From positions 930,001 to 994,000 of the forward strand of contig CAVXNB010000001.1 in NCBI GenBank assembly GCA_963763085.1: 64,000 nucleotides of DNA, written 5' to 3'. Below, piece after piece: positions 34,932-43,152 of this stretch. This DNA comes from CAVXNB01 sp963763085 (GTDB taxonomy: Bacteria > Actinomycetota > Acidimicrobiia > Acidimicrobiales > Bog-793). The position numbers and the translations under genes are program-made. A model generated the notes under the pieces. The model ran no database searches. It saw only the letters and a list, made by a program, of their open reading frames with translations, and was not told the origin of the DNA. The first letter of the stretch is position 1; the number at the start of each line of letters is the position of its first letter.

Positions 34932-36702
34932 ATGACCTGTTCTCCGTCGCGACCGCGCGCGGGCTCGTACGGGTCCCTGTGGCGGCTACGCAGCTTCGTT
35001 CGGCCCTACTCCCGTCAGATGCTCGTGATGCTCGTCTGCGCCAGCCTCGCGGTCGCGGCAAGCACGTTGATCCCGGTCGTTCTCGGGGCCGTCGTGAACG
35101 GGCCGATCGCCCACGGCGATCGGGCGGCCCTCGTGCCGATGTTCTTCCTCGCCCTCGGCCTCGGGGTCCTCGAGGCAGGGCTGATCGTGGCACGGCGGGC
35201 GGTGCAGTCGAAGGCGGTACTGAAGATCGAGCGCGAGATCCGCGACGGGCTTTACACCCGTTTGCAGCGCCTGCCGATCGAGTTCCACGACCGCTGGCAG
35301 ACCGGGCAGCTGCTCTCCCGCACCACGACCGACCTCGGGACGATCCGTCGCTTCCTCGGCTTCGGGGCGATCTTCATCGTGGTGGACGGCCTGCAGTACA
35401 TCGCGGTGATGGCCCTTCTGATCGCCACCTACGCGCCGCTCGGTGTGGTCGTGCTCGTGACGACGCTGCCGGTGATCTGGCTCGGAAAGCGCTTCGGCGT
35501 CGGTTACTCGAAGATCTCGCGTCAGGTTCAAGATCAGCAGGGTGACCTCGCGACACTGACCGAGGAGGCCGCCACGGGGATGCGCGTGGTGAAGGCGTTC
35601 GGGCGGAGCGCTCTCATGGAGGAGCGTTATGGCGCCTCGGCGACGACGCTGCAAGGACATGCATTGGACATGGTGCGCTTGCGGGCACGTTTCTGGGGGT
35701 TGCTGACGCTGATCCCCAACATCACGATGGCGTTCGTCGTGCTCATCGGCGGCATCGCGGTTGCGCACGGGGACCTGTCCCTCGGCGCCATCGTCACCTT
35801 CACGACCCTCGTCGTCCTGCTGCAGAACCCCATCATCGACCTCGGCTGGATCCTCTCGATGGCACAGGAGGCCGCCACGGCAGCGGACCGCGTACTGCGA
35901 GATCTTCGACGCCGACATCACCGTGCGGGACCGGCCGTCCGCTGTCGCGTTGGTGCGACCGCGGGGTCGGCTGGCGTTCGAGCATGTCGGTTTCTCGTAT
36001 CCGACGAGCACCTCGCCGGTGCTGCGGGACGTGAACGTGACGATCGAGCCCGGCGAGACCCTCGCTCTCGTCGGGTTGACCGGCTCGGGCAAGAGCACGC
36101 TGGCGTCGCTCCCGGCTCGGCTCTACGACGTCACTTCCGGTCGCATCACCCTCGATGGTCAGGACATCAGGGACATCACACTCGATTCGCTCCGCCGCCA
36201 GGTGGCCATGGCATTCGAAGACCCCGTGCTGTTCTCGATGAGCGTGCGCGAGAACCTCATCCTCGGCCGTCCCGACGCCAGCGACGATGACATACGTGCC
36301 GCGCTCGACCTCGCCCAGGCCCTCTTCATGTACGACCTGCCTTGGGGGCTCGACACCCGAATCGGAGAACAGGGACTGGCGCTGTCGGGCGGGCAGCGGC
36401 AACGGCTCGCCCTCGCCCGTGCGGTCATCTCGCGCCCGGCCGTGCTCGTGCTCGACGACCCGCTCTCCGCCCTCGACGTGAACACCGAGGCCCTCGTCGA
36501 GGCGAGCCTGGCAAGGGTGCTGCGTGACATGACGGGTCTGCTCGTGGTACATCGGCCCTCCACCGTCGCCCTCGCCGACCGCGTCGCGCTCCTCGAGGAC
36601 GGCGTGCTGTCGGCGGTGGGCACCCACAGCGAGCTCATGAAGCGGCCAGAGTACGCGGCGGTCCTCGCCGTCGAATCGAGCCAGTCCCGGGCGGCGTCGT
36701 GA
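34932..36702 (+). CDS. ABC exporter half-transporter 1, frameshifted
   Basis: This gene encodes a membrane domain (about six helices, residues 1-320) fused to an ATPase domain. The membrane part is continuous to about 35890 (AQEAATAADRV). The coding sequence then continues one frame on (EIFDADITVRDRP) through Walker A GLTGSGKST, the signature LSGGQRQRLALARAV, Walker B VLVLDDPLSALD and the stop at 36702. The Walker B Asp is followed by Asp, not Glu (LDDPLSALD), so this ATPase site is degenerate, as in many heterodimeric exporters. Its partner is the next gene. A single surplus base near 35895-35899 explains the break. Substrate is unknown. Confidence 0.87.
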
Positions 36703-38591
36703 CCGCGCAGGAGATGCCGGAGGGGCCGGAGGGCGCCGGACGGGCGCGGACAAGCCGGACAAGGCGGACAAGTCGGACAACTGGCGGGGAGTCGCCGCCG
36801 AGAGCGTGGACGATCTCCCGAGCGCCTGGACCGGGCTGCTCCGCAAGCGGACGCGACGGCTCCTCGGCTCACTCTCCGCGCCGCACCGCCGCGCCATCGC
36901 CCTGCTCGCCTTCGTGATCCTCGTAGCCAACCTGGCGTCGGTCGCCGTCCCTTGGCTCGTGGGAGTCGGGATCGACCGGGGTATCCCGGCCGTTCGACGC
37001 GGCGACTACTCCCCGATCGCGACAGTGACCGGTCTCATCATCGCCTGTGCCGTTCTGCAGGCTCTGCTCTACCGGAACTTCGTCGCCGGCTCGGGCCGCA
37101 TCGGCCAGCAGATCCTCCTCGACCTGCGACGACGCGTGTTCGCTCATTTCCAGCGCCTCAGCCTCGCCTTCCACGAGAGCTACACGACCGGGAGGATGAT
37201 CTCGCGCCTTACATCCGACTTCGACGCCATCAACGACATGTTCACGCTCGGGTTGGACACGGTCATCACTGCCGTCCTCTCGGTCGTGAGCGTCGGGATC
37301 ATCCTCCTCGTGCTCGACTGGCGGCTCGGGCTCGTGTGCCTGACCGGGTTCGTTCCCGCTTTACTTCTTGTCCCGCTGGTACCAGCGGGAGTCGAGTGCG
37401 GCGTACCGCAACACGCGTAGCGCCGTGGCGCTGGTGATCGTGCAGTTCACAGAATCGCTCCGGGGCATCCGAGCCGTGCACGCCTTTCGCCGCCAAGAGC
37501 GCAATGACGAGATCTTCCAGGAGCTCTCGGAGGGCTACCGGATCTCGATGACCCGCTCGTTCCAGCTTCTCGGCATCTACTGGCCCGGCATCGTGCTCAT
37601 CGGCAACCTGACGACGGCCGCGGTGCTGCTCTACGGCGGGCTCCAGGTGATCGATGGGAACATGCAGGTGGGTGTGCTGGCGTCGTTCGTGCTGTATTTG
37701 CGACGTTTCTTCGAGCCGCTTGCCGAGGTGAGCCAGTTCTACGACTCGTTTCAGGGCGCGGCCGCCGGCCTCGAGAAGCTCGCCGGCGTTCTCGACGAGG
37801 AGCCCCGTGTGTCCTTCCCCGAGCACGGCGCCCCGCTTCCGGACGGGGGCTTTGGCGGGAGCGTGGAGTTCCGCCATGTCCGCTTCGGGTACCGGGAGGG
37901 CACTGAGGTGCTCTCGGACTTCGAGCTCCGGATCCCCGCCGGCCAGACCGTCGCTCTGCTAGGAGCCACCGGAGCGGGCAAGAGCACCGTCGCCAGGCTG
38001 CTCGCCCGCTTCTACGACCCGCTCGGAGGAGCGGTCCTCATCGACTCGGTCGCCTTGCCCGATCTCTCGGAGGCGGCCCTCCACGACGCCGTCGCCATGG
38101 TGACCCAGGAGAGCTTCCTCTTCTCGGGCACGGTGGCCGAGAACATCCGCTTCGGTCGCCCCGACGCGTCCGACGCCGAAGTGATCGACGCCGCGAGAGC
38201 GGTCGGAGCCGATCGCTTCGTCGCCGTGCTCGGAGACGGCTACGCGAGCGACGTCGGCAAGCAGGGTTCGCATCTCTCGGCGGGCCAACGCCAGTTGATC
38301 GCGCTTGCTCGAGCATTCCTCGCCGATCCAGCCGTTCTCATCCTGGACGAGGCGAGCTCGTCGCTGGACGCCCCGATGGAGCGGCTCGTGCAGAACGCGC
38401 TGAAGACCGTGCTCGCCGGCCGCACGGCGCTCATCATCGCCCACCGGCTCTCGACCGTGGAGATAGCCGACCGTGTGCTCGTTCTCGACCACGGCCAAAT
38501 CGTGGAGGACGGCGCCCCGGACGAACTGCTCGCCGGCCACGCTGGCAGCTATGCCGCCCTTTACCAGGCATGGCGCGAGAGCCTCGTGTGA
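36699..38591 (+). CDS. ABC exporter half-transporter 2, frameshifted
   Basis: This is the second half of a heterodimeric exporter, with a GTG start overlapping the previous stop by 4 bp. Three reading frames are needed. The N-terminal linker (TAQEMPEGPEG) shifts near 36745 into DKPDKADKSDNWRG and LPSAWTGLLRKRTRRLLG. A second shift near 37370 joins FVPALLL to SRWYQRESSAAYRNTRSAV. The ATPase is complete: GATGAGKST, HLSAGQRQLIALARAF and the catalytic LILDEASSSLD with Glu. The site is thus canonical where the partner's is degenerate. The first clean start in the main frame is GTG 36806. Confidence 0.87.
36746..36781. repeat. Four 9-bp tandem repeats in the ABC 2 linker
   Basis: The units are GCGGACAAG, CCGGACAAG, GCGGACAAG and TCGGACAAC. 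They encode ADK-PDK-ADK-SDN in the main frame and follow the apparent frameshift. Slippage on this tract is a natural cause of length variation. Confidence 0.7.
37371..37390. repeat. Perfect 20-bp palindrome at a frameshift site
   Basis: TCCCGCTGGT is followed directly by its exact reverse complement ACCAGCGGGA. In frame it encodes SRWYQRE, a conserved stretch of ABC exporters. The reading frame breaks at its left edge. A perfect hairpin here could promote polymerase or sequencing slippage. Confidence 0.75.
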
Positions 38592-38595
38592 CGTC

Positions 38596-39792
38596 TCACC
38601 TCGCCGGCTCGATCCTCCCCGTTACCTCGCCGAAGCCGAGCTTCGTCTCGCCGGTGCCCTGCGCCGTCGCCCGGATGGTCACGACGTCGCCGTCCTCGAG
38701 AAACGACCGCCTGTCGCCGCTGTCGAGGACGACGGGCTCGGACCCGTTCCAACTGAGCTCGAGAAACGAGCCTCGCTGCTCCAGCTGCGACCCCGACACC
38801 GTTCCCGAGGCATAGAGGTCGCCTGTTCGAAGCGATGCGCCGTTCACTGTCATGTGCGCCAGCTGCTGTGCGGGGCTCCAGTACATGTCCGCGAACGGCG
38901 GCCGCGACACCACCGTCCCGTTCCACTCCACCTCGATCGCGAGATCGAGGCCACGGGGTTCGGCCTCCTCGAGGTAGCTCATGGGAACCGGGTCCTGCGG
39001 AGGCGAGGTCACCCGGGCGGCCTCGAGGGCGTCGAGGGTGACGACCCAGGGCGACACCGAGGTCGCGAAGGACTTCCCGAGAAACGGCCCGAGTGGCACG
39101 GACTCCCACCCCTGGATGTCACGAGCCGACCAGTCGTTTAGCAGTACTACGCCGAAGACGTGATCTCGGAAGGCAGCCACGGGCACCCGGCTTCCCAGCT
39201 GGGACGGCACCCCCACCACGAAGCCCACCTCCGCCTCGATGTCGAGCCTCTCGCAAGGGCCGTACGTCGGCGCCGCGGCGCCGGCCGCCCTGCGCTGGCC
39301 GGAGGGCCGCACGATCGGGGTCCCCGAAACGACAACCGTGCCCGCCCGCCCGTGGTACGCCATCGGCAGGTGCTTCCAGCTCGGCGGGAGCGGGTCACCG
39401 TCGGGGCGAAAGATGCGGCCGACGTTGCGAGCGTGATGCTCGGACGAGAAGAAATCGACGTAATCGGCCACCTCGAACGGAAGATGCATCCGGGCCTCGT
39501 CCCGAGGCACGAGGAGCGGCTCCACCCGGTCACGGAGGGCGTCGTCGCTCAACACCTGGGTGAGCCGGCGGCGGGCTGCCACCCACGACCCGCGGCCGCG
39601 CGCCATGAAGGGGTTGAGCGTGTCGTTCCGGAAGACCTCGTCTTCGAGCAGAGGTGCCAGGTCGACGATGTGCTCACCGATGGCAGCTCCGATGCGGGGC
39701 TCGGAATCGCCGATCGAGAAGACGCCGTACGGCAGGTTCTCGAGCGGAAAGTCGGAGTCGTCCGACACCGGGAGCCAGGAACGGTTGCCCAT
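38596..39792 (-). CDS. fahA: Fumarylacetoacetase
   Basis: This 398-residue enzyme catalyses the last step of tyrosine/homogentisate breakdown, cleaving fumarylacetoacetate to fumarate and acetoacetate. The N-terminal SH3-like domain (NLPYGVFSIGD) is followed by the catalytic domain with DFFSSEHHARNVGRIF, MAYHGRAGTVVVSGTPI, the metal ligands in DIEAEVGFVVG and LLNDWSARDIQGWE, and SFATSVSPWVV. Length matches family norms. Homogentisate dioxygenase is not in the window. It is convergent with the ABC exporter (4-bp gap) and 9 bp downstream of the alpha/beta hydrolase gene. Confidence 0.93.
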   Translation of the reverse strand: MGNRSWLPVSDDSDFPLENLPYGVFSIGDSEPRIGAAIGEHIVDLAPLLEDEVFRNDTLNPFMARGRGSWVAARRRLTQVLSDDALRDRVEPLLVPRDEARMHLPFEVADYVDFFSSEHHARNVGRIFRPDGDPLPPSWKHLPMAYHGRAGTVVVSGTPIVRPSGQRRAAGAAAPTYGPCERLDIEAEVGFVVGVPSQLGSRVPVAAFRDHVFGVVLLNDWSARDIQGWESVPLGPFLGKSFATSVSPWVVTLDALEAARVTSPPQDPVPMSYLEEAEPRGLDLAIEVEWNGTVVSRPPFADMYWSPAQQLAHMTVNGASLRTGDLYASGTVSGSQLEQRGSFLELSWNGSEPVVLDSGDRRSFLEDGDVVTIRATAQGTGETKLGFGEVTGRIEPAR

Positions 39793-39801
39793 CTGCCGGC
39801 G

Positions 39802-40644
39802 TTACACGAACCTCTGGAGGAACGCGAGGGCCGTGTCGGCGACCTCGCGCCAACCGCTGTCGATCACCAGAGCGTGGCCCCGCCCTGACATCTCGACGAT
39901 CTCGGTCACGCCCGGGTTCTTCTTCTGACGCTTGAAGGCAGCATCGGCAATCGCCCAGGGCACCGTGTGGTCCTTCTCGCCGGACATGATCAGCAGCGGG
40001 CCCCGGTCCGGGTTCTTCACGTCGACTTTGGCTTCGGTCCAGGGATTGAGGTTCGCCGCAGCAGCCTGGAAGAGCGGAGCCCCCGAGCCGGGAACTGCGA
40101 ACGTCTCGAAGAGCTGCTTGGCCTCGGTCTCGCTCACGGCGTTGGCAAAGGCGTAGCGAAACTGGTCGTAGGTGAGAGGGACCGCGCGGTGCCGGTTGGC
40201 GGGATTGGACAACACCGGCGAAGCGGACTTGAGGGCGGAAATCGGCAACGGCAGGACACCGCGAAACGGTGCCGGGTCGATCGCAACGGATGCGGCCGAC
40301 AACCCCCGGCCGGCGACGATCTGGGTCAGCAGGCCACCGAAGGAGTGCCCGATGACGGCCGGCTTGGTCTTGAGCTGGGCGATCGCCTCGCCGACGTGAT
40401 CTGCGATCTGGCCGATGGTCTTCCCCGCGAACTCGTCGGGATGCTGGTTGGCCTCTTCGACCGTCTCCGGATCGTCGGGCCAGCCGACCGTGACCGGCGC
40501 ATACCCGGCCTCGCTGAAGACCTCGGCCCAGCGGTCCCAGCTCGTTGGAAGGAGCCACAGTCCATGCACGAAGACGACCGGACGGCGCGTAGTCGCATTG
40601 GCTGCTTCGATCTGCTCCGCGGTGTTGGAGTCGTAATTCGTCAT
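39802..40644 (-). CDS. Alpha/beta hydrolase
   Basis: This 280-residue protein has the alpha/beta hydrolase fold. It shows the oxyanion segment VVFVHGLWLLP, the nucleophile elbow IGHSFGGLL (Ser), an acidic residue in SGEKDHTVPW and the catalytic His in GRGHALVID. No signal peptide is seen. It lies 9 bp upstream of fahA on the same strand, so they may share a transcript, and is preceded by an SDR gene 31 bp away on its 5' side. Substrate is unknown (esterase, lactonase and C-C hydrolase are all possible). Confidence 0.85.
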   Translation of the reverse strand: MTNYDSNTAEQIEAANATTRRPVVFVHGLWLLPTSWDRWAEVFSEAGYAPVTVGWPDDPETVEEANQHPDEFAGKTIGQIADHVGEAIAQLKTKPAVIGHSFGGLLTQIVAGRGLSAASVAIDPAPFRGVLPLPISALKSASPVLSNPANRHRAVPLTYDQFRYAFANAVSETEAKQLFETFAVPGSGAPLFQAAAANLNPWTEAKVDVKNPDRGPLLIMSGEKDHTVPWAIADAAFKRQKKNPGVTEIVEMSGRGHALVIDSGWREVADTALAFLQRFV

Positions 40645-40675
40645 GAGGGCAACCTAACCGTCCGCGTGCACGTTC

Positions 40676-41497
40676 CTACTCTCCGGCATCGTCTTGCGGG
40701 GCGCCATCACCGGGTGGGATCGTCTCGAGGACGTACCAGTTCGCCGTGAGGCCGCAGTCCACCGTCAGGTTCGTGCCGGTGATTGCCGAGGCCTCACTGG
40801 AGGCGAGGTACAACACAGCCGAGGCGATCTCCTCAGTGCGCACCAACCGCCGCATCGGGACCCGCTCGAACCGGTGGAGCAGGTAGTCCGCGGTTCTGGG
40901 CGGAACCGCCCTCTCCGTCATTGAAGTGTCCGTGTAGCCGGGGCTCACGGTGTTCACCCGGATGCCGTACCGAGCGAGCTCGAGCGCCATCGTGCGATTC
41001 AGGCCGAGCAGTCCCGCTTTGGCGGAGTTGTACGCAACGAGGGTCCCATCGCCGCCGAAGGCGTCGATCGACGCGATGTGGATGACGACGCCACCGCCGT
41101 GGCCGACCATCGTTCGGCAGACTCTCTGGGACATCGAGAACGGTGCCGTCAAATTCGTCCTGATGACGGCGTCCCAGTTCGCGTCGGTGACCTCCAGGAA
41201 CGGCGTGTAGTCGTCGACACCAGCGTTGTTCACCAGAACATCTATCTGCCCCCAGCGATCGATGGCGGCTTCGACCGCGGCCTCGACGTCTGCAATGTCC
41301 GCGACGTCGGCGCGCCATGCGAAGGCCTTGCCGCCCGAGGCCTCGATGCGAGCCGTCTCCTCGTTCAGTGCCTCGACGTCACGGCCGATGAGCATGACGT
41401 CGGCGCCCTCGGTCGCGAAGCCTTCGGCTATCGCGCGGCCGATCCCCCGACCGGCGCCAGTGACGATGACCTTCGCGTCCGAGAATCGAGCGTTCAT
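40676..41497 (-). CDS. SDR-family NAD(P)-dependent oxidoreductase
   Basis: This 273-residue classical short-chain dehydrogenase has TGAGRGIGRAIAEGF (cofactor), an Arg after the second strand (IGRDVE, suggesting NADP), NNAG, the catalytic Ser in HIASI and YNSAK, with TVDCGL near the C-terminus. It is the first gene of a probable SDR-hydrolase-fahA minus-strand operon (gaps of 31 and 9 bp). The third nested-palindrome copy lies just upstream. Substrate is unknown. Confidence 0.88.
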   Translation of the reverse strand: MNARFSDAKVIVTGAGRGIGRAIAEGFATEGADVMLIGRDVEALNEETARIEASGGKAFAWRADVADIADVEAAVEAAIDRWGQIDVLVNNAGVDDYTPFLEVTDANWDAVIRTNLTAPFSMSQRVCRTMVGHGGGVVIHIASIDAFGGDGTLVAYNSAKAGLLGLNRTMALELARYGIRVNTVSPGYTDTSMTERAVPPRTADYLLHRFERVPMRRLVRTEEIASAVLYLASSEASAITGTNLTVDCGLTANWYVLETIPPGDGAPQDDAGE

Positions 41498-41562
41498 AGG
41501 CAGCCAATCATACGAATGGCGCTCTCGCCGTCACGAAGCGACGGGCGCACCTGTGGCGATGT

Positions 41563-41644
41563 TCCAATTATTTTCCAAACTTGCCTCCGCGAAAGATTGC
41601 GACTGGTCGCAATCTCGATCGGAGGCAAGTTGAGCAGTAAATTC
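41563..41644. repeat. Nested palindromic element, copy C
   Basis: The inner inverted repeat spans 41594-41615 (arms AGATTGCGAC and GTCGCAATCT, centre TG, identical to copy A). Spacers are 6 bases on both sides. Outer arms CTTGCCTC (41580-41587) and GAGGCAAG (41622-41629) are perfect, and AATT-containing ends follow. It lies in the 252-bp gap between the SDR start and the BNR-protein stop. Confidence 0.88.
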
Positions 41645-41671
41645 GACTATCCCTCCGGCCACGCCGCGGCC

Positions 41672-41743
41672 GCCGGCCCGAGCGAGCCGCACCTCGGCCA
41701 GCCGGCCCGAGCGAGCGCCGCCGCGGCCGCCGGCCCGAGCGAG
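41672..41743. repeat. About 29-bp GC-rich tandem repeat, 2.5 units
   Basis: The core GCCGGCCCGAGCGAG recurs at 41672, 41701 and 41729, giving units of 28-29 bp just after the stop of the BNR-repeat gene. It directly follows the third nested palindrome. No function is visible. Confidence 0.7.
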
Positions 41744-41749
41744 CGCCGG

Positions 41750-42673
41750 TCAGCTGAACCGCACGACGCGGACGGGCCGCATCCCTTCGGCGGCGAGTGC
41801 CCAGGTCGAGCCGTGGTCGCTCGAGCGGAAGACGCGGCCGTTGCGCGTGCCGAGAGCGACCTGCCCGTCGGCAGCCGCCACGGATCCGGTGTCCAGATTG
41901 AAGGGGAACGACTCAGGCAGGCCGCCGGCGCACGGCTCGAACGGCTCCCCGAGGCGGCACCGGTAGAGACGCCCGTCGCCCGTCTCCGGACCTGTCGAGG
42001 CGGTGACGAAGGCCGTGTCACCGTCAAGTGCGACCGCCCTCGAGTATGAGGCGTGCAAGCCGTCGGTCGTCCACTGCCACGTGTCACCGTCGTCCTCGCT
42101 CAAGCCGAAGCCGATCGCCGCCGCGACGGCAACTCGTCGGTTCTGCCCCGTGACGACCTCGTGCACATCGGACTCGGGTTGCACGACGCACCGCCAGGAT
42201 CCACCACCGTCGTCGGATCGCCACACGCCTCCGACGTGCACGTTCGCGAACCAGTGGGAGTCGTCGCTCGAGACGGCGATCGATCGCAGATCCGGCGTCG
42301 AGCCGGCCGGGTTCTGCCACGCGTCCCTGCCTTCGAGGGCGTCGAAGGCAGGCAGCTCGGAGATCGTGCCGTCGGGCGACACCGTCAGGAGATGACCTCC
42401 CTCCACTCCGACCACAAGTGTGTCGCCGGCGACCGCCAAACTCTGGGCGGTGGGGGTCGGAAGACGCACGAACGGCACGACGTCGAACTCCTCCAACCCG
42501 ACGATGCGCTGCGCGTCGAGCAGACTCCACACCGGTCGGTTGCTCGAGGGCAGCAAGCTCCCGACGCCCCCGGTGAATGAGCCGACCGCCAACGCCGTGA
42601 CCGACACGTCCTGGGCGTAGGTGTACGACCGGTCGAGGTCCTCGAGATGAGCATTGGTGCCGATCATCAGCAT
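41750..42673 (-). CDS. WD40/YVTN/BNR-repeat propeller protein
   Basis: This 307-residue protein is built of BNR/Asp-box-like blades: VWRSDDGGGSWRCVV, LSEDDGDTWQWTT and VFRSSDHGSTWALAAEG. It has no signal peptide or membrane helix. Similar proteins are annotated as sialidase-like or photosystem-stability-factor-like, but no catalytic residues of sialidases are evident. Its start overlaps the stop of the MerR gene by 7 bp, so it is the third gene of an MFS-MerR-propeller operon. Function is unknown. Confidence 0.78.
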   Translation of the reverse strand: MLMIGTNAHLEDLDRSYTYAQDVSVTALAVGSFTGGVGSLLPSSNRPVWSLLDAQRIVGLEEFDVVPFVRLPTPTAQSLAVAGDTLVVGVEGGHLLTVSPDGTISELPAFDALEGRDAWQNPAGSTPDLRSIAVSSDDSHWFANVHVGGVWRSDDGGGSWRCVVQPESDVHEVVTGQNRRVAVAAAIGFGLSEDDGDTWQWTTDGLHASYSRAVALDGDTAFVTASTGPETGDGRLYRCRLGEPFEPCAGGLPESFPFNLDTGSVAAADGQVALGTRNGRVFRSSDHGSTWALAAEGMRPVRVVRFS

Positions 42674-43152
42674 GGGAGTCTCCTTTGGGAGTCATCGAGC
42701 TCGTCGAGTGACGCACGGAGCCGGACGGCCGCGGCCGCCCGCTCGTCCCGGAAAGCATGGATTCGAGACAACGTGTCGTCGAGACGGTCGAGCAGTTGGT
42801 CGTTGGCGACGATTGCTTCCTCCAGGAGCGCCCGGCGGCGGGCACGGGAGACGCCGCCGGCCTTCAGCTCGGACCGGACGCGGTCGAGCACGTCGATGTC
42901 CTCAGTGTCCAGCACGGCCCGCACCTCGGCCAACGAGAAACCCAGCAACTCCTGCAGGTTGCGAATCCTGGTCACCCTCGTCACGTCGCTCGGAGCGTAA
43001 AGGCGTTCACCGCTCTGACGGTAAGTGCTCGGACGCAGGAGCTCCACCTCCTCCCAGTAGCGGAGCGTGCGAGTGGTCACCCCGGTCAGCTTGGCGACCT
43101 CGCCGATCCGCCACAAGACCGGCTCGGTCGCGGTCGACTTGCGGCTCCTCAT
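42667..43152 (-). CDS. MerR-family transcriptional regulator
   Basis: This 161-residue protein has the MerR winged helix (residues 14-80): RIGEVAKLTGVTTRTLRYWEEVELLRPS, then RLYAPSDVTRVTRIRNLQELLGFSL. A dimerising coiled coil and a C-terminal region rich in Glu/Arg follow, with no cysteine pair for metal sensing. Its start overlaps the stop of the MFS pump by 4 bp. It probably activates or represses the pump operon through the repeats at 45049-45064. Confidence 0.9.
   Translation of the reverse strand: MRSRKSTATEPVLWRIGEVAKLTGVTTRTLRYWEEVELLRPSTYRQSGERLYAPSDVTRVTRIRNLQELLGFSLAEVRAVLDTEDIDVLDRVRSELKAGGVSRARRRALLEEAIVANDQLLDRLDDTLSRIHAFRDERAAAAVRLRASLDELDDSQRRLPC

Noticed and set aside
41672..41743. 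Possible CRISPR-like array
   Set aside because: Only 2.5 units with GC-rich, non-unique intervals of about 13 bases and no cas genes; it is a simple tandem repeat.
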